A stretch of DNA of 64,000 nt from Croceifilum oryzae (GCF_030814315.1 NZ_JAUSUV010000004.1:62001-126000); one strand, 5' to 3'. Shown: positions 39,811 through 49,643, numbered from the stretch's first letter. Numbers and translations are program-made. Notes: generated from the sequence alone by a model not told the origin.

Positions 39811-40647
39811 ATGCTCCAACGAGCCCTATTTTTAATTGCTTGCAGTTATCAAACACAGTATGTGGATCATCCTGAACAATTTGTCATCCCAAGTGGCTAT
39901 GGATATCAACTGGTGGAGAAGCTCGCCACTCCTTCTTCACTAGGCGCTGAGGGCTTTGGTTATATCATGGAGAATCATGATAGTATCGTAATTGCTTTCA
40001 AAGGTACTTCGCTGAAACCATTTGATATTAGTATCGATATGGACATCTATCAAACTCGTTTTCCTTGGATTATGGGAGCAGGGAAAACGCATAGAGGATT
40101 CACCTTTCTTTATGGACTTTTGAGAAAACAGATCTTTTCTACCCTTTCAAACCTTGCTCCTACCTCTAGCGAAAAGACAATCTTCCTCACTGGTCACAGC
40201 TTAGGAGCTGCCTTAGCCACTCTAACTGCCCCTGATTTAATCGTAAACGGCCCCTATTCACGAATCTGTGTTTCCCAGAGCGGTTCACCTAGAGTAGGCA
40301 ACCCTAGGTTCGCCGACGCGTATAATTCTTTAGTCCCTCAAAGTATTCGTATCGCCAATATTCATGATTACATTCCACTTAACCCGATCTCTGAAATTCC
40401 CCCACCTTTTACAGAAGAGACAATCTCTTATTCCCATGTCCATCATCTATTTCCGATTTCGTTTCAATGCAACAAAAAATCAACGCCGCTTGATATCCCA
40501 CTGGGTAGAAATCATGCCTTGAAGAACTATTTTAATGCCGTTGGTTTGCAGGTTCCTGACTTTGCAATGAAAATGTGTGAGCAGAATCCCGGATTTTGTC
40601 CGGCTATTTCGGATGATTTATGTAGCTTGTCTGTTGCTCAAAAGTAA
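39811..40647 (+). CDS. Class 3 lipase family protein
   Basis: A 278-residue alpha/beta hydrolase of the lipase class 3 family. The nucleophile elbow is GHSLGAAL with Ser130; SGSPRVGNPRFAD is the conserved following strand; Asp186 in NIHDYIP and His235 in GRNHALKNY complete a triad. There is no signal peptide, so the product is probably intracellular. The start follows AGAGGAGG. It lies in a small accessory island between RNase J and tepA. The possible mother-cell promoter suggests a role during sporulation (inference). Substrate unknown. Confidence 0.88.
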   Translation: MLQRALFLIACSYQTQYVDHPEQFVIPSGYGYQLVEKLATPSSLGAEGFGYIMENHDSIVIAFKGTSLKPFDISIDMDIYQTRFPWIMGAGKTHRGFTFLYGLLRKQIFSTLSNLAPTSSEKTIFLTGHSLGAALATLTAPDLIVNGPYSRICVSQSGSPRVGNPRFADAYNSLVPQSIRIANIHDYIPLNPISEIPPPFTEETISYSHVHHLFPISFQCNKKSTPLDIPLGRNHALKNYFNAVGLQVPDFAMKMCEQNPGFCPAISDDLCSLSVAQK

Positions 40648-40715
40648 TGTTCATTCCCAGCTCTCTAAGAAGAAGCATTGCGTCAGATTATAGTTATGAA
40701 ATTATATGTCATAGG

Positions 40716-40746
40716 AGTTTTTTTATTTATTATAATCAAAAAAACT
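40716..40746 (+). terminator. AT-only hairpin after the lipase gene
   Basis: 9-bp stem AGTTTTTTT/AAAAAAACT with a 13-base loop. Without GC pairs it is a weak terminator candidate. Confidence 0.4.
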
Positions 40747-40768
40747 TTTATGTTTAATTAATTTCATA

Positions 40769-40797
40769 TTTACATGATTCATGACCTGTATTATGAT
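40769..40797 (+). promoter_or_regulatory. Sigma-A promoter of the lipoprotein gene
   Basis: TTTACA, a 17-base spacer, TATGAT. Confidence 0.72.
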
Positions 40798-40837
40798 GAG
40801 AGTCGTTGTATCACACACATAACAAAGAGGAATGATA

Positions 40838-41446
40838 TTGTTGAAAAAATGGATTTTAGCACTCTCTACGTTGGTCTTTCTATTAACTGCTACGACAGGC
40901 TGTTCTTTTATAAAAGATCAGGTTAATGCAACAGCGATTGCTGATGATATGAATAAAATAGTTGAGAAGGCCAATACAAATGACGAATTAGTCCAAAAAA
41001 TCAATGGGCAATATGAGGAATTTGGTAAGGTTTTGCAAGGAAATAAAATCACTCCAGATGTAGCGAAAAAAGCTCAACCATATTTAGATAATGCTTTAAA
41101 AGATGCAAAATCTTACGATGAAGCTGTTAAAAAGCTTGCTAGTGACATTCCAAAGCTAAAAGAATTAGTTGCTAAATTTACTGATGCTGAAACGAAGAAA
41201 TTGGCTGATCAGTTTGTTACTGACTTTGAGAAAAGTTCAAAGCTTGAGGTTCAATATAGTGAGACACAGTTGAAACTCATTGAAGCAGATAAGAATTTTT
41301 TAAATACGAATGGTAAAGAGGTTGCCGGTAAAGATCTTGTAGATAAGCATGCTGATCTTAATAAGCAGCTTCAGACGAGTATCGATGAGTTTAATAAATC
41401 TTGGGGAGAATTTAATAAAAAAGTGACTGGCGATAAAATAAAATAA
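40838..41446 (+). CDS. Predicted lipoprotein, coiled-coil, YkyA-like
   Basis: A 202-residue secreted protein with a signal sequence (KKW then a hydrophobic core) and a lipobox ending TTGC at Cys22. The -3 position is Thr, a weaker lipobox. The mature part is lysine- and glutamate-rich helix throughout, compatible with a three-helix coiled-coil bundle such as the YkyA putative cell-wall-binding lipoproteins. That similarity is by architecture and is not certain. The TTG at 40838 is 7 bases from AAAGAGG; the ATG at 40832 is too close. It has its own promoter and a shared terminator with the convergent padR gene. Confidence 0.75.
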   Translation: MLKKWILALSTLVFLLTATTGCSFIKDQVNATAIADDMNKIVEKANTNDELVQKINGQYEEFGKVLQGNKITPDVAKKAQPYLDNALKDAKSYDEAVKKLASDIPKLKELVAKFTDAETKKLADQFVTDFEKSSKLEVQYSETQLKLIEADKNFLNTNGKEVAGKDLVDKHADLNKQLQTSIDEFNKSWGEFNKKVTGDKIK

Positions 41447-41460
41447 GGCTCAATGCAAAA

Positions 41461-41511
41461 AACAAAACCCTCCAACAGTCTGTCTTAGCACAGGTAGTGG
41501 AGGGCTTTGTT
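41461..41511. terminator. Bidirectional terminator between the lipoprotein gene and padR
   Basis: 14-bp stem AACAAAACCCTCCA/TGGAGGGCTTTGTT with one mismatch. It serves two convergent genes. Confidence 0.88.
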
Positions 41512-41513
41512 TA

Positions 41514-42071
41514 TTATTCATATTGAATAACTGGCTCTTTTTGATAGAAAGCGAGTGCCCAAGCGCACCAGTCTGATTCATCTTGTTCCATTTGTAATTT
41601 GCGCATGAGGAGGATATAGCGCCCGAAGTGAGGACTGCTAGGGTCTTTGAGGGCAGTACCTGCAACGTCTTCTAGCTGTGCAATTTCTGATTCATGTTCC
41701 CCGATTTTGTGCTGAAAAAACTGCATTCGTTCTTCGAGTAACTGAACAATTGTATCTGGAGCTAATAACCATTGTGCATAGATTTTTGCGAGAAATCCGT
41801 CACGAATAATCGGTTCTTGAAAAACATTAGGCATCCACTTAGCAAGTACTTCTTTTCCTTGCTCCGTAATCGAAAATACCTTTTTATCAGGCTTTCCAGA
41901 CTGGGGGATCGTGGTACAAGATACCCAATCACGCTCTTCCATTTCCACTAAAATCGGATAAATCTGATTATGTTTTGTTTGCCAGCACAAATCCATTCTC
42001 TTGGCAATTTCAAAGCTAGATCCACTATCCCTTGCTAAGATCGCCAAAATGGTATAAACAAAAGATTCCAA
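41514..42071 (-). CDS. PadR family transcriptional regulator
   Basis: A 185-residue PadR regulator: an N-terminal winged helix (ILAILARDSGSSFEIAKRM to KVFSITEQGKEVL) and a C-terminal helical dimerisation region of the Vir_act_alpha_C type. The start is TTG with GGAGAGG upstream on the minus strand. It is one of only two minus-strand genes in the window. Its promoter overlaps an inverted repeat, so autoregulation is likely. The target may be the neighbouring island or something elsewhere; no efflux gene lies beside it. Confidence 0.9.
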   Translation of the reverse strand: MESFVYTILAILARDSGSSFEIAKRMDLCWQTKHNQIYPILVEMEERDWVSCTTIPQSGKPDKKVFSITEQGKEVLAKWMPNVFQEPIIRDGFLAKIYAQWLLAPDTIVQLLEERMQFFQHKIGEHESEIAQLEDVAGTALKDPSSPHFGRYILLMRKLQMEQDESDWCAWALAFYQKEPVIQYE

Positions 42072-42084
42072 CTGACATCCTCTC

Positions 42085-42113
42085 CTATATATCTTTCACT
42101 AGTTAGTATATAG
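42085..42113. promoter_or_regulatory. Possible PadR operator
   Basis: Inverted repeat CTATAT/ATATAG with a TA-rich centre containing ACTAGT. It overlaps the -10 region of padR and the start of transcription. Confidence 0.4.
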
Positions 42114-42133
42114 AAAATAGTAATTTTTTACAA
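42105..42133 (-). promoter_or_regulatory. Sigma-A promoter of padR
   Basis: On the minus strand: TTGTAA, a 17-base spacer, TATACT. Confidence 0.72.
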
Positions 42134-42199
42134 TCATGATGGTATAAGATGACAAAATTAGAAGCAAATTAGCTTAGAGTATACATAAGGAGAATGAGA

Positions 42200-42976
42200 A
42201 TGTATCAGATGAATGAAGAGTTAAATCCAAATGCTGAATCACCAGAAGTAGCACCCGATCGGGCAATAGCCGATGAACTAAAGAAGAAAAACATGCTTCA
42301 AACATTACAATCTCTAGGACAAACCAATGTTCCTCAGCTTGAGTCTAATATATTTTGCCTTCAGATTATTGGACAGATTGAGGGACATATGGTGATGTCG
42401 CCACAAAATAAGACAACGAAATACGAACATGTCATTCCTCAAATTGTAGCTGCTGAACAGAATCCCAAGATTGAAGGGGTTGTACTAATTTTAAATACCG
42501 TAGGGGGAGACGTGGAAGCAGGCTTAGCCATTGCAGAGATGATTGCTACGATGAGTAAACCGACTGTATCGATCGTCTTAGGTGGGGGGCATAGCATTGG
42601 TGTGCCAATCGCTGTTTCCACTTGTACTTCCTTTATCGCGGAGTCAGCCACAATGACGATTCATCCAGTTCGGTTGACGGGTTTAGTGATTGGTGTGCCA
42701 CAAACATTTGAGTATCTAGAAAGAATGCAGGATCGGGTTATTCATTTTATTTCTAGCCATTCCAGAGTTACAGAAGAGAAGTTGCGAGATTTAATGTTTC
42801 GAACAGGAGAACTGGCACGTGATATTGGTACAAACGTGGTTGCGAAAGATGCCGTTGAGATGGGGTTGATTGATAAAGTAGGCGGGATTTCGAGTGCTTT
42901 GCAAGAACTAGATCGTTTGATTCAAGAGAAAAAGGAGAGTATCTCCAGTGATTCAATGGACTATCTTACCATCTGA
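42200..42976 (+). CDS. tepA: Translocation-enhancing protein TepA (ClpP-fold)
   Basis: A 258-residue ClpP/crotonase-fold serine peptidase of the TepA/YmfB family. The nucleophile is Ser132 in GGGHSIGVP and the histidine is His155 in [21 protein letters not shown] is the conserved first block. B. subtilis TepA has been linked to protein secretion and to degradation of small acid-soluble spore proteins. The second ATG has the right spacing (7) from AAGGAG. It overlaps ylzJ by 29 bp. Confidence 0.93.
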   Translation: MYQMNEELNPNAESPEVAPDRAIADELKKKNMLQTLQSLGQTNVPQLESNIFCLQIIGQIEGHMVMSPQNKTTKYEHVIPQIVAAEQNPKIEGVVLILNTVGGDVEAGLAIAEMIATMSKPTVSIVLGGGHSIGVPIAVSTCTSFIAESATMTIHPVRLTGLVIGVPQTFEYLERMQDRVIHFISSHSRVTEEKLRDLMFRTGELARDIGTNVVAKDAVEMGLIDKVGGISSALQELDRLIQEKKESISSDSMDYLTI

Positions 42977-43208
42977 TTGGAACAACCAGACTGATCAAGC
43001 CTATCAGCCTCACTTTCAAGAATGTACCGTTGACGGGATTCAAATGGTGATTGAAGTTTTTCCTACTGGAAAAGCTCAAATCAATCGTCTCCTAAGCCCC
43101 GACCCACAAGACTATCTAAATCCCAAATACCAACCCGGCACGGAACTTACTCTACAACCACTACTGGATTCTACATATTCATCGCAAAGCATTCTTGACT
43201 GGCAGTAG
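42948..43208 (+). CDS. ylzJ: YlzJ-like small protein
   Basis: An 86-residue protein of the YlzJ-like family, which is found between tepA and spoIIIE in Bacilli. The GTG start follows AAGGAG within the tepA end, so the two genes are translationally coupled. The family has no assigned function. A proline-rich C-terminal part is visible. The call rests on position and on the N-terminal MIQWTILP pattern. Confidence 0.85.
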   Translation: MIQWTILPSDWNNQTDQAYQPHFQECTVDGIQMVIEVFPTGKAQINRLLSPDPQDYLNPKYQPGTELTLQPLLDSTYSSQSILDWQ

Positions 43209-43396
43209 TAGGGAGTGAAGTGGCCTTATGATTATGATATCCACAATAAACCGTATAAGGGCAATAATAGGTGATCGAGGGCCGGAGAATCTGTTCGATC
43301 ACTGCTCAGATACCGATTTCGCAGAGAAGTAGATGTCCGCTCCGCAATCCTCCGCTAGGGCAGGTGCAAACACGCAAAGAGCGCGGGGACAGCACC

Positions 43397-43437
43397 AAAA
43401 GCGCCTACACTTCGATAGACGGAGCGTAGGCGCTTTT
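43397..43437. terminator. 12-bp GC-rich inverted repeat, terminator-like
   Basis: AAAAGCGCCTAC/GTAGGCGCTTTT, perfect, with a 17-base loop and A and T runs on the two sides. It could terminate tepA-ylzJ transcription from either strand or belong to a repeat element. Confidence 0.65.
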
Positions 43438-43467
43438 CCACATCCTCACAAGCTCACTATTTGAGCT

Positions 43468-43500
43468 GTGGTCAGATATATGTCCTGGGACTGGCTTCAT
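43468..43500 (+). repeat. Dispersed hairpin motif, copy 2
   Basis: Matches 6215-6245 with three substitutions and one inserted base over the 28-base core ending GGGACTGGCTTCAT. The stem is less perfect here (GGTCA/TGTCC). Confidence 0.55.
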
Positions 43501-43647
43501 CATACGTCCCTATTCTTCTTAACCACTTATTTTATCCATCAGTAACATTGGAAAACTGAAGATTTTATACTACTTATATCTACAAAAATATGGCAAATAA
43601 ATGTATAATGTTCTGAAGACTGTTTTGGTTTGGGAGAAGGGGATACG

Positions 43648-45981
43648 ATGTCCAAGAAGAAAAAACGAAAAGACGTGAAACGGGCGAGTCGTGTGAAACA
43701 TGACCTGTTATTTGAAATTTATGGAATCGCAATGATAGCACTTGCAGTAATTAGTTTAGCGAATTTGGGAGCAATTGGACGAAATTTAACATATTTATCT
43801 CGTTTCTTAGTTGGAACATGGGATTTTCTTATTCCAATCGTAACAATTGGACTTGCTCTATACATCATGACAAAACGAAGATGGCCACAAAATTGGACGC
43901 CTAAGATGACAGGAGTTCTGATGATTGTCTTGTGTACACTAGGCTTTGTTCATTTCAATACATTTCAGTACATACAAGCAACGGGCAAAGCGGCTCCTGT
44001 TATGGATACCACATGGAATCTATTAATAAATGAATATTCATCCAGACTTCCTACGGATATAGGCGGCGGGATGATAGGTGGGCTTATTTATGGTATGTTC
44101 CATTTCTTATTTGATGATGTGGGTACAGTCATCGCTTTGTCCGCATTTTTGTTAACGGGGATTCTTCTCGTATTCGGAATTTCATATATCCAATTTTTAC
44201 AGAAACTATATGTGCTTTTTCAACGTCATAGAGCCATCGTTAAAAAAAATGTCAATTCTATGCTAGTAAAAAATGCACAAGCGAGCCAACAAAAAAAGCA
44301 ATCGTATAGTCGTGAGGTAGAGAGTGATCGACATACAGAGTTTAGAGATGAATTGGAGTCATCATCATCTTCTGAGCCTACAATCGCTTACTATTACGAA
44401 CCAGATCCAGTGCCTGCTGGGGAGCCTGTGCAAAAACCAAAGCAATTGACTCTTTCTTTAAAATCAACTTCTGAGATGAAGCCTGAACCACCACAAAGAA
44501 TCCAAAACGATGGAGAAGATGTAGTTGTGAAATTTCATACTACAGAGCGTTTGGATCATTATAAAATCCCACCATTTACCATCTTGAGAGCCTTAAAGAA
44601 AAGAGATAGCCTAGATGTGGATGAATTAAAATCAAAAGCCTCCAAATTAGAGGAGACATTGGAAAATTTCGGAGTAAAGGCAAAGGTAAACCATGTTCAA
44701 CATGGACCTGCAGTAACGCGATATGAGATTCAACCCAAAGTAGGGGTGAAGGTAAGTCAAATCGTACGTTTATCCAACGATATTGCGCTAGCATTGGCCG
44801 CAAAATCGATCCGAATCGAGGCTCCTATCCCTGGTAAAGCAGCGATCGGAATTGAGGTACCTAATTCAGAGACAGCAATGGTTGGTTTACGAGATGTAAT
44901 TGATTCTTCAGGATTCCAAAAAAATCCAAGTAAGCTATCAATTGGACTTGGAAAAGATATATCAGGAGAAGCCGTGATTGCCAACTTAGCTCAGATGCCG
45001 CATTTATTAGTCGCAGGTGCAACGGGTGCAGGAAAGAGTGTTTGTGTAAACGGAATTATTATAAGTCTTTTGTACAAAGCCAGACCAGATGAAGTAAAAC
45101 TAATGATGATTGATCCTAAGATGGTGGAGCTCAATATATACAATGGAATCCCTCATCTGCTTGTACCTGTTGTGACAGACCCGAGAAAGGCAGCCATTGC
45201 TTTGAAGAAAGTGGTTTCTGAGATGGAGAAGCGATATGAATTATTCGCTAAAAATGGCGCGCGCGATCTGGAGCGTTATAATCAATTGGCAAGAGAGCGA
45301 AATGACGAGGCTGTGATGCCCATTTTGCCGTACATAGTTGTGATTGTTGATGAGCTTGCAGATTTAATGATGGTTGCGCCTGGAGATGTCGAGGATGCTA
45401 TTTGCCGGCTTGCCCAGATGGCACGTGCGGCTGGAATTCATATGATTTTAGCGACACAGCGTCCTTCGGTGGATGTGATCACTGGAGTGATTAAAGCAAA
45501 TATCCCTTCCCGAATTGCTTTTACCGTTTCCTCGCAAGCTGATTCCCGTACCATCCTAGATATGGGAGGCGCAGAAAAATTACTAGGTCGTGGAGATATG
45601 TTGTACATGCCGATCGGTGCGCCTAAACCGATCCGTGTACAGGGTACATTTGTGACAGATGAAGAAGTAGAATCGGTAGTAAATTTTGTTAAAAATCAAC
45701 AAGAAGTGCATTATAATGAAGAGATGATCCCTGATGTACCAGAGAACTCAGGTGCAGAGTTAGTTGATGATGACATGTATCCCCAAGCAGTTCAGCTAGT
45801 GCTGGAAGCGAAAACCGCTTCAGTGTCATTGCTTCAGAGACGGCTTCGAGTCGGATATACTCGGGCGGCGCGGTTGATTGATTTGATGGAATCTCGTGGC
45901 ATTGTAGGCCCCTATGAAGGCAGTAAACCGCGAGAGGTTTTAGTGACAGAAGAACGCATGCAAGAAATTTCCAATACGTAA
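43648..45981 (+). CDS. spoIIIE: DNA translocase SpoIIIE/FtsK
   Basis: A 777-residue DNA pump that moves the chromosome into the forespore and clears DNA from septa. Four N-terminal membrane segments are visible (about 15-180), then a charged linker, the RecA-like motor with Walker A GATGAGKS (457-464) and Walker [11 protein letters not shown], and the C-terminal gamma winged helix ([19 protein letters not shown]). The start is the ATG after AGAAGGGG. Position after tepA-ylzJ matches SpoIIIE rather than the second FtsK paralogue of some Bacilli. Confidence 0.95.
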   Translation: MSKKKKRKDVKRASRVKHDLLFEIYGIAMIALAVISLANLGAIGRNLTYLSRFLVGTWDFLIPIVTIGLALYIMTKRRWPQNWTPKMTGVLMIVLCTLGFVHFNTFQYIQATGKAAPVMDTTWNLLINEYSSRLPTDIGGGMIGGLIYGMFHFLFDDVGTVIALSAFLLTGILLVFGISYIQFLQKLYVLFQRHRAIVKKNVNSMLVKNAQASQQKKQSYSREVESDRHTEFRDELESSSSSEPTIAYYYEPDPVPAGEPVQKPKQLTLSLKSTSEMKPEPPQRIQNDGEDVVVKFHTTERLDHYKIPPFTILRALKKRDSLDVDELKSKASKLEETLENFGVKAKVNHVQHGPAVTRYEIQPKVGVKVSQIVRLSNDIALALAAKSIRIEAPIPGKAAIGIEVPNSETAMVGLRDVIDSSGFQKNPSKLSIGLGKDISGEAVIANLAQMPHLLVAGATGAGKSVCVNGIIISLLYKARPDEVKLMMIDPKMVELNIYNGIPHLLVPVVTDPRKAAIALKKVVSEMEKRYELFAKNGARDLERYNQLARERNDEAVMPILPYIVVIVDELADLMMVAPGDVEDAICRLAQMARAAGIHMILATQRPSVDVITGVIKANIPSRIAFTVSSQADSRTILDMGGAEKLLGRGDMLYMPIGAPKPIRVQGTFVTDEEVESVVNFVKNQQEVHYNEEMIPDVPENSGAELVDDDMYPQAVQLVLEAKTASVSLLQRRLRVGYTRAARLIDLMESRGIVGPYEGSKPREVLVTEERMQEISNT

Positions 45982-46036
45982 GGTATAAAAAAATCTCTTG
46001 ATTTTTTGGTAGCGATTACGCAAACTAAAAAAAGCG

Positions 46037-46065
46037 AGCTAGCGCAATGCCGCTGGCTTTTTTTA
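46037..46065 (+). terminator. Terminator after spoIIIE
   Basis: 8-bp stem AGCTAGCG/CGCTGGCT (one wobble) followed by seven T residues; an A run precedes it. Confidence 0.85.
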
Positions 46066-46089
46066 TCCTAATGCAAGGGGGGGACACGG

Positions 46090-47613
46090 ATGAACGTTGT
46101 AGAAATGCGGGGTATTACCAAATGCTTTGGTTCGTTTACTGCAAACGATAACATTAACCTAGTTGTAAAAAAGGGTGAAATTCATGCTCTACTAGGTGAA
46201 AATGGTGCAGGTAAGTCAACTTTAATGAATATCCTATTTGGTCTATATCAACCAGAACTAGGTAAGATTTTCATTAAAGAAAAAGAAGTTGCGATCACGG
46301 GTCCAACGATGGCAAACGAACTAGGAATTGGTATGGTCCATCAACATTTTATGTTAGTGCAACCGTTTACCGTAACCGAAAACATTATTCTTGGTGACGA
46401 AAGAGCTTCTAGTGGAATGATTGATTACAAAAAAGCTGAACGTGAAGTACAAGCTTTATCAGATCAATATGGACTTCAAGTAGATCCACGGGCTGTTGTT
46501 GCAGATATTGGTGTAGGAATGCAACAACGTGTTGAAATTTTAAAGACTTTGTATCGTGGAGCAGATATTCTTATTTTTGATGAACCAACAGCTGTATTGA
46601 CTCCTCAAGAGATTGATGAATTAACCGAAATCATGCGGAAACTTGTAAAAGAAGGTAAGACCATCATCTTTATTACTCACAAGCTAAAAGAAATTATGAG
46701 TACTTGTGATCGTTGTACGGTTATTCGCCGTGGTAAGATGATTGACACAGTTAATATTGTTGAAACCAATGAAAATGAGCTAGCATCGCTCATGGTAGGC
46801 CGTGAAGTTAGCTTTGACCTTGATAAACAACCAGCTAATCCACAAGAGCCTGTTCTGAAGGTTCAAAGCTTGGAAGTGGATGATAAGCGTAATAATCCAG
46901 CTGTTCGTGGTTTGGATTTAGAGATTAAAGCAGGTGAGATTGTAGGCATTGCTGGAGTTGACGGCAATGGTCAATCCGAGCTCATTGAAGCGATTTGTGG
47001 TCTTCTGAAGCCAAAATCGGGTAGGGTCATTTTAAATAATAAGGATGTAACAGGATTGACTCCTCGGAAAATCACAGAAACAGGTCTTGGTCATATTCCA
47101 GAAGACCGACATAAACGGGGTTTAGTACTAGACTTTTCTGTTAGTGAGAATATAATTTTACAATCTTATTATAAGAAACCGTTTTCAAATGGTTTTGGAA
47201 TCGATTATAAAGCAGTAGGGGAATATGCCAACAAACTGATTCAAGAGTTTGATGTGCGGACACCTGATAAAGATACACCAGCACGTGCACTTTCAGGTGG
47301 TAATCAACAGAAAGCCATTATCGCACGTGAGGTGGATCGCAATCCGTCTCTTCTAATCGCCGCGCAACCTACTCGTGGGTTAGATGTAGGTGCTATCGAA
47401 TTTATCCATAACCGCCTCATCCAACATCGTGATACAGGTAATGCGGTATTACTGGTTTCCCTCGAATTGGAAGAGGTTCTCAAAGTAAGTGACCGGGTTG
47501 CTGTAATCTATGAAGGAAAAATCCAAGGCTGGGTTGATCCAAAAACAGCAACAGAAGAAGAGCTTGGGCTCCTAATGGCAGGAAGCAAAGTGAAGGGAGG
47601 TACTTCACAATGA
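46090..47613 (+). CDS. Nucleoside-type ABC importer, tandem ATPase
   Basis: A 507-residue double ATPase like B. subtilis NupO (YufO). The first domain has an intact Walker A GENGAGKST (36-44) and FDEPTAVL, but its signature is VGMQQRVEI. The second has the signature LSGGNQQKAIIARE but degenerate Walker A (GVDGNGQSEL) and Walker B (LLIAAQPTRGLD). So one composite ATP site should be fully active, which is usual for this family. It is the first gene of a four-gene importer; the first permease overlaps it by 4 bp. Confidence 0.92.
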   Translation: MNVVEMRGITKCFGSFTANDNINLVVKKGEIHALLGENGAGKSTLMNILFGLYQPELGKIFIKEKEVAITGPTMANELGIGMVHQHFMLVQPFTVTENIILGDERASSGMIDYKKAEREVQALSDQYGLQVDPRAVVADIGVGMQQRVEILKTLYRGADILIFDEPTAVLTPQEIDELTEIMRKLVKEGKTIIFITHKLKEIMSTCDRCTVIRRGKMIDTVNIVETNENELASLMVGREVSFDLDKQPANPQEPVLKVQSLEVDDKRNNPAVRGLDLEIKAGEIVGIAGVDGNGQSELIEAICGLLKPKSGRVILNNKDVTGLTPRKITETGLGHIPEDRHKRGLVLDFSVSENIILQSYYKKPFSNGFGIDYKAVGEYANKLIQEFDVRTPDKDTPARALSGGNQQKAIIAREVDRNPSLLIAAQPTRGLDVGAIEFIHNRLIQHRDTGNAVLLVSLELEEVLKVSDRVAVIYEGKIQGWVDPKTATEEELGLLMAGSKVKGGTSQ

Positions 47614-48677
47614 TAGGGAAATTAAACCGAAACTCGACTCTCATTTCATCGCTCATCTCGATTGTTTTAGGGATGTTAGTCGGGGCAATCGCGATGTTGC
47701 TATCTGGATATGACCCGATTGCAGCTTACGGCGCACTATTTGGCAGTATATTTGGCTCTGCATCTGATATGGGTGAGACACTACGTACGATTACTCCCCT
47801 CATCTTTGCAGGTTTGTCAGTAGCCTTAGCGTTCCGTACTGGGTTGTTCAACATCGGGGTAGAGGGACAATTAGTTATTGGTGGTTTGGCAGCAGCGTTT
47901 GTTGGATTGAAGTTAGACTTGCCACCTGTGTTACATGCGATTGTGGCATTGGTAGTGGGTACACTAGCTGGTGCAATATGGGCACTGATTCCAGGTTTGT
48001 TAAAAGCAATTCGTGGCGTACATGAAGTCATTGTATGTATCATGATGAACTGGATTGCCTTATTCTTAAGCAACTATATGGTGGGAAAAGTTCTTTCAAA
48101 TAATAGTGATTCTACCGAAAAAATTCATCCAAGTGCATCAATCCGAGTAGACTTCTTAACGGATCTATTTGATGGAGCACGTGTACATTTGGGCCTTATT
48201 CTAGCTATTTTGGCAGCGATTTTTGTGTATGTATTGCTTTTCAAAACGAAGTTAGGTTATGAGTTACGTGCAGTTGGTCTGAACCCTAGTGCATCTGAGT
48301 ACGCGGGGATGAGTGTAAAACGAAATATCATTATTTCGATGATGATCTCTGGTGGAATCGCCGGTCTTGCAGGCGCAGTTGAGCTACTTGGAACAAACGA
48401 GTATCTCTCCATTAATGCCTCTCTTCCTGGAACGGGTTTTGACGGGATCGCGGTAGCGCTCTTGGGAGCCAATACTCCAATGGGTGTAGTGCTTTCTTCT
48501 ATGTTGTTTGGAGGATTATTTAATGGCGGAAACAACATGCAGTATGTGGCAGGAGTACCTTTTGAAGTGATTCGAATTGTATTTGCCACCATCATCCTCT
48601 TCGTAGCCGCTAATATTGTAAAGCAAGTAGGAAACAGAAAGAGCCGTAAGAAGAAAGGGGAGAACGCTGGTGCTTAG
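47610..48677 (+). CDS. Nucleoside-type ABC importer permease (NupP-like)
   Basis: A 355-residue BPD_transp_2-type permease with about nine hydrophobic segments. GLSVALAFRTGLFNIGVEGQL and GTGFDGIAVALLGANTPMGVV are conserved in this family of nucleoside/BMP permeases. The end is lysine-rich and cytoplasmic. It overlaps the ATPase gene by 4 bp and the second permease gene by 8 bp. Confidence 0.92.
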   Translation: MIGKLNRNSTLISSLISIVLGMLVGAIAMLLSGYDPIAAYGALFGSIFGSASDMGETLRTITPLIFAGLSVALAFRTGLFNIGVEGQLVIGGLAAAFVGLKLDLPPVLHAIVALVVGTLAGAIWALIPGLLKAIRGVHEVIVCIMMNWIALFLSNYMVGKVLSNNSDSTEKIHPSASIRVDFLTDLFDGARVHLGLILAILAAIFVYVLLFKTKLGYELRAVGLNPSASEYAGMSVKRNIIISMMISGGIAGLAGAVELLGTNEYLSINASLPGTGFDGIAVALLGANTPMGVVLSSMLFGGLFNGGNNMQYVAGVPFEVIRIVFATIILFVAANIVKQVGNRKSRKKKGENAGA

Positions 48678-49605
48678 TACAATGACAAGCCTATTAGAGA
48701 CCACTATTCTTTACTCAACTCCCCTAATCTTAGCGGCATTAGGTGGTTTGTTCTCAGAACGTTCGGGTGTCATCAATATTGGTTTAGAAGGTCTTATGAC
48801 AATCGGAGCATTTACTTCAGCAGTTGTTTCGATTAATACAGGAAGCCCATGGATAGGACTCTTGGCAGGAATTGTAGCAGGTATTCTTCTTGCGTTGATT
48901 CATGCAATTGCTACCGTTACCTTTAATGCAGATCAAACCGTAAGTGGAGTTGCGATTAACTTTTTGGCAGCAGGATTAACGGTATACCTAGTAAAGGCCC
49001 TTTATGATGGTGCAGGGCAAACTCCTGTTGTAGATAGTAAATTTACAGAATGGGCGATTCCAGTTTTAAAAGATATCCCGGTTTTAGGAGATACTCTTTT
49101 TAATACTTCACCGATCACCTATATAGCATTAATCTTGGTTTTTGTTAGTTATTTCGTGTTGTACCGTACTCCATTTGGTATGCGCTTACGTGCAGTAGGA
49201 GAACATCCACATGCTGCCGAGACAGCGGGGGTATCCGTTGTAAAAATGCGCTATATTGCTGTTTTAATTAGCGGAGCATTTGCGGCGGTTGGTGGTGCGG
49301 CACTCTCTACTTCGATCGGGAGTGAGTTTAGTGCAACTACCGTTGCGGGTCAAGGTTTTATCGCTATCGCAGCGTTAATCTTTGGTAAATGGAAACCGTT
49401 TGGTGTTCTAGGTGCCGCTGCTTTCTTCGGTTTTTCCGTAGCCTTGTCCTTAACAGGTCAAGTTTGGGGATTGACGAAATATGTTCCTTCTGAAATTTTA
49501 ACTATGCTTCCATATTTATTAACAATCCTAGCGCTAGCAGGATTTGTGGGGCGTGCCAATGCTCCAGCGGCGATCGGGAAATTGTATGAAAAGGGAAGCC
49601 GTTAA
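48670..49605 (+). CDS. Nucleoside-type ABC importer permease (NupQ-like)
   Basis: A 311-residue second permease of the same family with about eight membrane segments. GGLFSERSGVINIGLEGLM and GQGFIAIAALIFGKWKPFG are typical. The GTG start follows AAAGGGGA and overlaps the previous gene, so both permeases are made together. No good terminator separates it from the BMP gene, which nevertheless has its own promoter. Confidence 0.92.
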   Translation: MLSTMTSLLETTILYSTPLILAALGGLFSERSGVINIGLEGLMTIGAFTSAVVSINTGSPWIGLLAGIVAGILLALIHAIATVTFNADQTVSGVAINFLAAGLTVYLVKALYDGAGQTPVVDSKFTEWAIPVLKDIPVLGDTLFNTSPITYIALILVFVSYFVLYRTPFGMRLRAVGEHPHAAETAGVSVVKMRYIAVLISGAFAAVGGAALSTSIGSEFSATTVAGQGFIAIAALIFGKWKPFGVLGAAAFFGFSVALSLTGQVWGLTKYVPSEILTMLPYLLTILALAGFVGRANAPAAIGKLYEKGSR

Positions 49606-49643
49606 AGTTAGTGATTAAATTTTTGTAACAACGAGAAAAGTTT

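Larger units (their letters stand above)
43209..43647 (+). other. Gene-free, structured spacer before spoIIIE
   Basis: About 440 bases without a plausible gene. Contents: hairpins at 43224-43260 (CCTTAT/ATAAGG), 43271-43302 (GTGATCGA/TCGATCAC), 43397-43437 (12 bp) and 43451-43467 (AGCTCA/TGAGCT); a GC-rich stretch 43320-43396 with TCCGCTCCGC-type short repeats; the second copy of the dispersed hairpin motif at 43468-43500; and TATAAT at 43604-43609 with no good -35 partner. It may be a MITE-like element, an RNA gene, or a spoIIIE leader. Confidence 0.55.

Noticed and set aside
43604-43609. TATAAT as a spoIIIE promoter
   Set aside because: No acceptable -35 hexamer lies at 16-18 bases upstream, so I did not list it as a promoter.
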